Assembly (NCBI GenBank): GCA_002686115.1
Contig: NZAF01000131.1
Span: 1-10,607 of the forward strand
Direction: 5' to 3'
From: Halobacteriovorax sp.
GTDB taxonomy: Bacteria > Bdellovibrionota > Bacteriovoracia > Bacteriovoracales > Bacteriovoracaceae
DNA length: 10,607 bases
The notes under the pieces were generated by a model. It had not been told where the DNA came from, did not search any database, and saw only the letters and a program-made list of their open reading frames with translations. Made by a program: the position numbers and the translations under genes. Shown one piece after another: positions 6,083-10,607 of this stretch. Numbering within the stretch: position 1 is the first letter of the stretch; the number at the start of each line of letters is the position of its first letter.

Positions 6083-6622
6083 ATGAGTAGATTAAACGAT
6101 CTATATAAAAATGAAGTTAAGAAAACTATGCAGGATAAGTTTGGGTACAAAAATGTACATCAAATTCCTAAGTTAGAGAAAATTGTAGTTAACTGTTGTA
6201 CCAGAGATGCTGTAACAAACTCTAAAGTAGTTCAATCAATTATGAAAGATCTTGGAGACATTACTGGTCAAAAGCCAGTTGTTGCAAAAGCAAGAAAGTC
6301 AGTTGCTGGTTTTAAAATCAGACAAGGTATGGCGCTTGGAGCAAACGTTACTCTTAGAGGGGAAAAAATGTATGAATTCCTCGACAGATTAGTAAATATT
6401 ACTCTTCCAAGAGTTAGAGACTTTAGAGGTGTTTCTTCTAAAGGTTTTGATGGTAGAGGGAATTACACAATGGGTCTTAAAGAGCAGATTATCTTCCCTG
6501 AGATTAGCTATGATCAAATTGATAAGGTTAGAGGTCTAGGTATCTCAATCGTTACAACGGCTAACAATAATGAAGAAGGTAAAGAATTACTAGCTGCATT
6601 TGGAATGCCTTTTAACAGATAA
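6083..6622 (+). CDS. rplE: 50S ribosomal protein L5
   Basis: The 179-residue product matches E. coli L5 in length. L5 binds 5S rRNA with L18 and contacts the P-site tRNA and S13 (bridge B1b). Clear family segments are TGQKPVVAKARKSVAGFKIR (residues 61-80), VTLRGEKMYEFLDRLVNITL (89-108), RDFRGVSSKGFDGRGNYTMG (112-131), and the ending LLAAFGMPF. One oddity: the stretch after KIVVN, usually NMGVGEA in bacterial L5, reads NCCTRDA (37-43), with two adjacent cysteines. In E. coli S8 represses the spc operon at the rplE start; I could not recognise an S8-like binding helix here. GAGG (6074-6077) lies 5 nt before ATG. Confidence 0.97.
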   Translation: MSRLNDLYKNEVKKTMQDKFGYKNVHQIPKLEKIVVNCCTRDAVTNSKVVQSIMKDLGDITGQKPVVAKARKSVAGFKIRQGMALGANVTLRGEKMYEFLDRLVNITLPRVRDFRGVSSKGFDGRGNYTMGLKEQIIFPEISYDQIDKVRGLGISIVTTANNNEEGKELLAAFGMPFNR

Positions 6623-6640
6623 TTAATCGGGAATATTGAT

Positions 6641-6946
6641 ATGGCAAGAAAAGCGAAAATTGAAAGTAATAAGAAAAGAGAAAGACTAGCTGCGAAGTAT
6701 GGTCCACTAAGAAAGAAGTTAACTGATACAATCAAGAGTCAAACAGCTTCTGAAGAAGACAAGTTTGAAGCAATGATTAAGTTACAATCTCTACCAAATA
6801 ACTCTGCAAAAATTAGAGTGAGAAGTAGATGTGCTTTAACTGGTAGACCACGTGGTGTATATAAGAAATTTAAGTTATCAAGATTACAGTTCAGAGAATT
6901 AGCTCTTAAGGGTATGATTCCTGGTGTAACGAAGTCAAGCTGGTAA
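6641..6946 (+). CDS. rpsN: 30S ribosomal protein S14, long zinc-free form
   Basis: The 101-residue length and the absence of the CXXC pairs mark the long, zinc-independent form found in many proteobacteria. The single cysteine is in RSRCALTGRPRGVYKKFKLS (residues 61-80), and the C-terminal motif is FRELALKGMIPGVTKSSW. S14 joins the 30S head late in assembly, near S3 and S10. The ribosome binding site is weak (GGGA, 6629-6632), and the gene lies 18 nt after rplE. Tandem stops TAA TAG end it. The form argues against lineages that carry only the short zinc type. Confidence 0.97.
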   Translation: MARKAKIESNKKRERLAAKYGPLRKKLTDTIKSQTASEEDKFEAMIKLQSLPNNSAKIRVRSRCALTGRPRGVYKKFKLSRLQFRELALKGMIPGVTKSSW

Positions 6947-6965
6947 TAGTTGAGGAGAAATAATT

Positions 6966-7349
6966 ATGATGACTGATCCAATAGCAGATATGCTAACAAG
7001 AATTAGAAATGCGATTCAAGCAGGACATGATAGAGTTGAATTTCCAGCGTCAAAAATGAAAGCAAACGTTTGCAAGGTTTTAAAAGACGAAGGTTATATC
7101 AGATCTTTTAAAATTGTTGCTAGAGCGACTAATGATATTGCAATTAAAGTTCTTCTAAAAGAAGATGCGATCGTAGGCTTACAAAGAGTATCGAAGCCAG
7201 GTCTAAGACAATATAGAGGATACACAGAGATTCCAAGAGTTATCAGTGGTCTTGGTACATCAATCCTTTCTACTTCAAAAGGTGTTATCTCGGATAGAGA
7301 AGCAAGAAAGCAGAAAGTTGGTGGTGAAGTTATCTGTAACGTGTGGTAG
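6966..7349 (+). CDS. rpsH: 30S ribosomal protein S8
   Basis: The 127-residue product (130 in E. coli) begins with DPIADMLTRIRNA (residues 4-16). It contains PASKMKANVCKVLKDEGYI (27-45) and LQRVSKPGLRQYRGYTEIPR (72-91), and ends with the rRNA-binding domain GLGTSILSTSKGVISDREAR and GGEVICNVW. S8 is a primary 16S rRNA binder at helix 21 and, in E. coli, the repressor of the spc operon. Two consecutive ATGs are possible at 6966 and 6969. The first is preferred because GAGGAG (6952-6957) is 8 nt from it and 11 nt from the second. The TAG stop overlaps the rplF ribosome binding site. Confidence 0.97.
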   Translation: MMTDPIADMLTRIRNAIQAGHDRVEFPASKMKANVCKVLKDEGYIRSFKIVARATNDIAIKVLLKEDAIVGLQRVSKPGLRQYRGYTEIPRVISGLGTSILSTSKGVISDREARKQKVGGEVICNVW

Positions 7350-7358
7350 GAGTAGAAG

Positions 7359-7895
7359 ATGTCTCGTATTGGTAAAATGCCGGTAGTAATACCAGAAAAA
7401 GTAGATTTAAAAGTTAATGGAGCAACAGTTACAGTTAAGGGGCCGAACGGTCAATTAGAGTATACGTTTAATGATCTTGTTACATTTGAAAGTGACGGAA
7501 AAGAACTTACTGTTAAGCCAGTAGATGATTCAAAAAAAGCAACATCTATGTGGGGAACTGCAAGAACACTTGTTAACAATATGGTTACTGGTGTAACTAC
7601 AGGTTTTACAAGAACTCTAGAGTTCAACGGTGTTGGTTATAAAGCTGCTGTTCAGGGTGATACATTAAACCTTAGCTTAGGTTATTCACACCCAATTGAA
7701 TATAAGTTACCAGAAGGTGTTTCTGCGAAAGTAACTAAAAACGTAATTGATTTAAGTGGAGCAAATAAAGAATTAGTTGGTTTTGCTGCTGCTAAGATTA
7801 GATCATTCAGACCACCAGAGCCATATAAAGGTAAAGGTGTTAAATATTCTGATGAGCATATTATTAGAAAAGCTGGTAAATCAGCAGGTAAATAA
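7359..7895 (+). CDS. rplF: 50S ribosomal protein L6
   Basis: The 178-residue product has the two-fold repeated L6 domain and starts MSRIGKMPVVIPEKV. The first repeat contains VTVKGPNGQLEY (residues 24-35) and WGTARTLVNNMVTGVTTGFT (65-84). The second contains GVGYKAAVQGDTLNLSLGYS (91-110) and the conserved rRNA-binding C-terminal segment RSFRPPEPYKGKGVKY (148-163). L6 lies at the base of the L7/L12 stalk near the sarcin-ricin loop. TAGGAG (7347-7352) overlaps the rpsH stop and lies 6 nt before ATG. The gap that follows, 56 nt, is the second largest in the cluster. Confidence 0.97.
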   Translation: MSRIGKMPVVIPEKVDLKVNGATVTVKGPNGQLEYTFNDLVTFESDGKELTVKPVDDSKKATSMWGTARTLVNNMVTGVTTGFTRTLEFNGVGYKAAVQGDTLNLSLGYSHPIEYKLPEGVSAKVTKNVIDLSGANKELVGFAAAKIRSFRPPEPYKGKGVKYSDEHIIRKAGKSAGK

Positions 7896-7913
7896 TTGTT
7901 AATGTTGAAGTAG

Positions 7914-7945
7914 CCTAATGATGGTTTAAACCTAGGGTGAAGGAG
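7914..7945 (+). promoter_or_regulatory. Palindrome and ribosome binding site in the rplF-rplR gap
   Basis: GGTTTAAACC (7923-7932) is a perfect 10-bp palindrome. CCTA (7914-7917) and TAGG (7933-7936) can pair around it, giving a weak stem. The rplR ribosome binding site AAGGAG (7940-7945) follows 3 nt later and lies 6 nt before ATG 7952. There is no T-run and no promoter-like pair that I can see. Confidence 0.4.
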
Positions 7946-7951
7946 TTGAAA

Positions 7952-8329
7952 ATGATAAGAAAGCCTTTAAAGAAAGCAAAAACTCTTAAAGCTGCTCAAA
8001 AGCAAAGAAGAAAGCTTTCAATTAGAAAGAATGTAAATGGATCAGCTGAGAGACCTAGACTCTCAATTACTAGATCGAATAAGCATATCGCAGTTCAGGT
8101 AATTGACGATACTGCTAATAAGACACTATTTAGTGTTCAGACTTACGGGAAAAACGCTGTAAAGGCTGCTTGTAATGTTGAAGGTGCTAAGTTAGTTGGT
8201 GCTAAGCTTGCTGAAGAATTAGGTTCTAAGAATATCAAAAATGCTGTTTTTGATAGAAATGGAATGAGATATCACGGTGTTGTTGCTGCGGTTGTTGATT
8301 CTGCAAGAGAAAATGGAATTCAGATTTAG
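7952..8329 (+). CDS. rplR: 50S ribosomal protein L18
   Basis: The 125-residue product (117 in E. coli) has a very basic N terminus (IRKPLKKAKTLKAAQKQRRK) that binds 5S rRNA. It is followed by RPRLSITRSNKHIAVQVIDD (residues 35-54), the central region to KLVGAKLAEELGSKNI, and the typical end VFDRNGMRYHGVVAAVVDSAREN (99-121). L18 attaches 5S rRNA with L5 to the central protuberance. A GTG at 7937 is in frame but lies at the Shine-Dalgarno AAGGAG (7940-7945), so ATG 7952 is the start. Tandem TAG TAG stops end the gene. Confidence 0.96.
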   Translation: MIRKPLKKAKTLKAAQKQRRKLSIRKNVNGSAERPRLSITRSNKHIAVQVIDDTANKTLFSVQTYGKNAVKAACNVEGAKLVGAKLAEELGSKNIKNAVFDRNGMRYHGVVAAVVDSARENGIQI

Positions 8330-8330
8330 T

Positions 8331-8344
8331 AGGGGTTAATGATG
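8331..8344 (+). promoter_or_regulatory. Ribosome binding site deciding the rpsE start
   Basis: AGGGG (8331-8335) overlaps the second of the tandem rplR stops. Two consecutive ATGs follow at 8339 and 8342. The spacing is 3 nt to the first and 6 nt to the second, so the second is favoured. It also gives a protein that begins MSEETK like L3 in this cluster. Confidence 0.6.
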
Positions 8345-8938
8345 AGTGAAGAAACAAAAAAAGAAGCAGTAGAAGCGAAAGCAGATAATAAAAAAGCTGA
8401 ACCTAAGAAAAGAGATAGAAAGCCAGCTCCAAGAAAGAGACAGTCAAATGTTGATGTTGAACTTGAAGAAAGAGTTGTTGCTGTAAATAGAGTTGCTAAG
8501 GTTATGAAGGGTGGTAGAAGGTTTTCTTTTTCAGCTCTAATGATCGTTGGTGATAAAAAAGGTAAGGTCGGATACGGACTTGGTAAAGCTAAGGAAGTTC
8601 CTGAGGCAATTAGAAAAGCTACTCAAGCTGCTCAAAAGAGTATGATAAGCGTACCTGTTGATGGTGGTACTATTCCTCATGAAGTTTTGGGTGAATTTGA
8701 TGCTGGAAAAATACTTTTTAAACCTGCTGCAGAAGGTACTGGGGTTAAGGCTGCTGGTGCATGTCGTTCAATCCTAGAGCTTGCAGGTATAAAAGACGTT
8801 TTAACTAAATCTCAAAGAGGAAATAACCCTCACAACATCGTTAAAGCTACTTTTGATGCTCTTAAGCAGTTAAGATCAGCTGATGAAGTTGCTAGAGTTA
8901 GAGGAAAAGACGTTAAAGGTCTTAGAATTAAAGGTTAG
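8342..8938 (+). CDS. rpsE: 30S ribosomal protein S5 with a 30-residue charged N-terminal extension
   Basis: S5 acts at the mRNA entry and in decoding fidelity. The double-stranded RNA-binding-like domain starts at ERVVAVNRVAKVMKGGRRFS (residues 43-62), with GDKKGKVGYGLGKAKEVPEAI (70-90). The C-terminal domain has GEFDAGKILFKPAAEGTGVKAAGACRSILELAGI and NPHNIVKATFDAL. The 198 residues exceed the 167 of E. coli. The extra part is an N-terminal Lys/Glu/Ala/Arg-rich segment, probably disordered, beginning MSEETKKEA and ending near PRKRQSN. The rest is ordinary. An ATG at 8339 would add one Met. Confidence 0.95.
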   Translation: MSEETKKEAVEAKADNKKAEPKKRDRKPAPRKRQSNVDVELEERVVAVNRVAKVMKGGRRFSFSALMIVGDKKGKVGYGLGKAKEVPEAIRKATQAAQKSMISVPVDGGTIPHEVLGEFDAGKILFKPAAEGTGVKAAGACRSILELAGIKDVLTKSQRGNNPHNIVKATFDALKQLRSADEVARVRGKDVKGLRIKG

Positions 8939-8949
8939 TCGAGGTAGTT

Positions 8950-9132
8950 ATGGCGAATAAGACAATTACAGTTAAATTAAAGAAAAGTACTATAAGATGT
9001 AATGATAGAGTTAAGGCAACTGTTAGAGGCCTTGGTCTAAGAAAGACAGGTACATCTAAAACTCTTGAGAACACTTCTGCAGTAAGAGGTATGATCAAGA
9101 AAGTTATCCACCTATTAGAAGTTCAAGAGTAG
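8950..9132 (+). CDS. rpmD: 50S ribosomal protein L30
   Basis: The 60-residue product matches bacterial L30 in size. ITVKLKKSTIRCNDRVKATVRGLGL (residues 6-30) is followed by RKTGTSKTLENTSAVRGMIKKV, which is the family pattern, including the LGLRK(T)G and P/SAVRGMI features. L30 lies on the 50S surface near 5S rRNA and is absent from some lineages. GAGG (8941-8944) lies 5 nt before ATG. The position between rpsE and rplO is the standard one. Tandem stops TAG TAG end it. Confidence 0.96.
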   Translation: MANKTITVKLKKSTIRCNDRVKATVRGLGLRKTGTSKTLENTSAVRGMIKKVIHLLEVQE

Positions 9133-9144
9133 TAGAGGTTAGGA

Positions 9145-9594
9145 ATGTTAACACTAAATAATTTAAGAAGCCCAAAAGGTGCCCATAGAAATATTAAGAG
9201 AATTGGTAGAGGTCAAGGTTCTGGTCAAGGAACTCAAGCTGGTAAAGGTCACAAAGGTCAAAAAGCAAGATCTGGTGGTGGTGTAAGAACTGGTTTCGAG
9301 GGTGGTGCTATGCCACTTTATATGAGACTACCAAAGAAAGGTTTCTCAAATGCTCCGTTTAAAACTGAGTATGTTGAATTATCTCTATCAAAAATCGGTG
9401 CGAAGTTTGATAGTGGAGAAGTTACAAGAGAGGCTCTTATCGAAAAAGGACTTTTAAAGGGTGCTGACAAGAGAAAAGCAATTAAAGTTCTTGCAAATGG
9501 TGAAATTTCTAATGCTCTTACGTTTGTAGGAATTGACAAATTCACTAAATCAGCTAGAGAATTAATCGAAAAAGCTGGTGGTAAGATCCAATAA
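9145..9594 (+). CDS. rplO: 50S ribosomal protein L15
   Basis: The 149-residue product (144 in E. coli) has the long glycine-rich N-terminal arm that threads into 23S rRNA: LRSPKGAHRNIKRIGRGQGS (residues 7-26), then TQAGKGHKGQKARSGGGVRTGFEGG, and MPLYMRLPKKGFSN (56-69). The globular C-terminal domain ends in KFTKSARELIEKAGGKI. L15 is a late 50S assembly protein. AGAGG (9134-9138) lies 6 nt before ATG. In the 25-nt gap to secY only an 8-bp palindrome ATTTAAAT (9596-9603) is visible. Confidence 0.97.
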   Translation: MLTLNNLRSPKGAHRNIKRIGRGQGSGQGTQAGKGHKGQKARSGGGVRTGFEGGAMPLYMRLPKKGFSNAPFKTEYVELSLSKIGAKFDSGEVTREALIEKGLLKGADKRKAIKVLANGEISNALTFVGIDKFTKSARELIEKAGGKIQ

Positions 9595-9619
9595 AATTTA
9601 AATACAAAGGGAAGTATTA

Positions 9620-10607
9620 ATGGCTAACGCTCAAGGAAAGCTTGAAGAGCTTAAGAAAAAAGTATTTTTTACTTTTTTACTTTTAGTTGTTTACCGTCTT
9701 GTCGCACAGATACCTGTTCCAGGTGTTGATGCGCAGGCAATTCAGTCTTATTGGGCTAATTCAGGCGGGGCTGGTCTTTTTGATCTAATTAATACTTTCA
9801 GTGGTGGTGCATTTATGAGATTCTCAGTGTTGGCGCTGGGGATTATGCCATATATCACGACATCGATTATCTTTTCTCTACTTGGGGAAGTTGTTCCACA
9901 GATTCAAGAGCTACAAGAAGATAGTGAAGGTCATAAGAAAATACAAAAGTGGACTAGATACGCAACGGTTCTTCTTTGCTGTGTTCAGGGTTACAGTATG
10001 GCAGCAGTGTTTGAAACTTTCGTCAGCCCTGCTGGTGCACGAGTTATTCCTGATCCAGGAATGCTTTTTAGAATGACTACAATGATTACACTTGCTGCGG
10101 GGACAATGTTCCTTCTGTGGTTAGGTGAGAGAATTACTGAGTTCGGTTTAGAAAACGGTGTATCGCTAATTATCTTTGCGGGTATCGCTGTAGAACTTCC
10201 TTCAGAAATTATTCAAAAGCTTACTCTATATAGAAACGGTGAAATGACTGGCTTGTCTCTACTGCTTTTCCTTGCTGTTATTGTGGTTTGCTTTTTTATT
10301 GTGGCATTTATCGAGAGATCTTTCAGAGGTGTTCCTGTTCAGTATGCAAAGAGAGTGGTAAACAACAGGACTTATGGTGGGGCACAGACTTTACCAGTGA
10401 GAGTTGATACTGGAGGGGTTATGCCTCCAATCCTAGCATCGTCTTTACTTGCTGCTCCGGCTACTTTTGCAACATTTATTCCTCAAGATAGTGCGTTTCG
10501 CCCATATTTTGAAACAATCCAGCAGTCTTTGTTTCCAGGACAAATGCTGTTTAATATTTTATTTGCCCTATTGATTGTATATATGACGTTTTTCTATGCA
10601 CCTATTC
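9620..10607 (+). CDS. secY: SecY preprotein translocase channel subunit (3' end outside the window)
   Basis: I read 329 codons without a stop before the window ends; family members have about 440 residues, so roughly 110 are missing. Hydrophobic segments lie at about residues 15-32 (TM1), 70-93 (TM2), 113-135, 150-170, 178-195, 212-232, 266-285 and 308-326, giving TM1 to TM8. The plug region reads FSGGAFMRFS (60-69), and TM2 carries ALGIMPYIT. GTMFLLWLGERITEFGLENG (161-180), IIFAGI (184-189) and the cytosolic segment VQYAKR are typical. The N terminus before TM1 is shorter than in E. coli. AGGGA (9608-9612) lies 7 nt upstream of ATG. Codon use shifts toward CGN Arg and CTG/TTG Leu, which fits lower expression than the ribosomal genes. 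Confidence 0.97.
   Translation, partial: MANAQGKLEELKKKVFFTFLLLVVYRLVAQIPVPGVDAQAIQSYWANSGGAGLFDLINTFSGGAFMRFSVLALGIMPYITTSIIFSLLGEVVPQIQELQEDSEGHKKIQKWTRYATVLLCCVQGYSMAAVFETFVSPAGARVIPDPGMLFRMTTMITLAAGTMFLLWLGERITEFGLENGVSLIIFAGIAVELPSEIIQKLTLYRNGEMTGLSLLLFLAVIVVCFFIVAFIERSFRGVPVQYAKRVVNNRTYGGAQTLPVRVDTGGVMPPILASSLLAAPATFATFIPQDSAFRPYFETIQQSLFPGQMLFNILFALLIVYMTFFYAPI

Noticed and set aside
6063..6095. 8-bp direct repeat TAGATTAA on both sides of the rplE start
   Set aside because: One copy encodes the end of L24 and its stop, the other the first codons of L5; a short AT-rich repeat like this is expected by chance.
9882..10076. 64-codon open frame on the plus strand inside secY in another frame
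   Set aside because: It overlaps the continuous SecY reading frame, which carries clear family motifs across this region.

Overview
This window holds a nearly complete bacterial S10-spc ribosomal protein cluster. Genes run on the + strand from the 3' end of tuf (EF-Tu) to a secY that is cut off by the window edge. The DNA is AT-rich and Arg is encoded mostly by AGA. I read 21 complete genes plus the two partial end genes: tuf', rpsJ, rplC, rplD, rplW, rplB, rpsS, rplV, rpsC, rplP, rpmC, rpsQ, rplN, rplX, rplE, rpsN, rpsH, rplF, rplR, rpsE, rpmD, rplO, secY'. The order is the standard bacterial one and nothing is inserted, lost or rearranged.

Layout. Positions 1-90 are the tail of tuf, which ends at a rho-independent terminator (about 112-137). 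The AT-rich stretch 138-252 carries a promoter with a consensus -35 box, with two 12-bp palindromes just upstream of it. The S10 block (rpsJ to rpsQ, 253-5338) and the spc block (rplN to secY, 5372 onward) follow with gaps of mostly 1-33 nt and no internal terminator, so one long transcript is likely. The two largest gaps are rpsJ-rplC (78 nt) and rplF-rplR (56 nt). These and the two 33-nt gaps each contain a short palindrome or hairpin.

Function. The genes supply 50S proteins (L2, L3, L4, L5, L6, L14, L15, L16, L18, L22, L23, L24, L29, L30) and 30S proteins (S3, S5, S8, S10, S14, S17, S19), then the SecY translocon channel that docks at the L23/L29 exit-tunnel rim. Close spacing and coupling fit balanced synthesis of ribosomal subunits.

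Organism. The long cysteine-poor (zinc-free) S14, the presence of L30, tuf directly upstream of rpsJ, and the S10 sequence suggest a proteobacterium-like lineage. A low-GC member of the Bdellovibrionota (Bacteriovorax type) is my best guess, from recognition only and not from a search.

I see no novel system, mobile element, CRISPR array or RNA gene. The points worth a second look are small: UAG-dominated stop codons in highly expressed genes, matching N-terminal extensions on L3 and S5, an altered conserved motif in L5, recurrent AGTTG at gene junctions, palindromes in the longest gaps, and a leader too short for an E. coli-type L4-controlled S10 leader.
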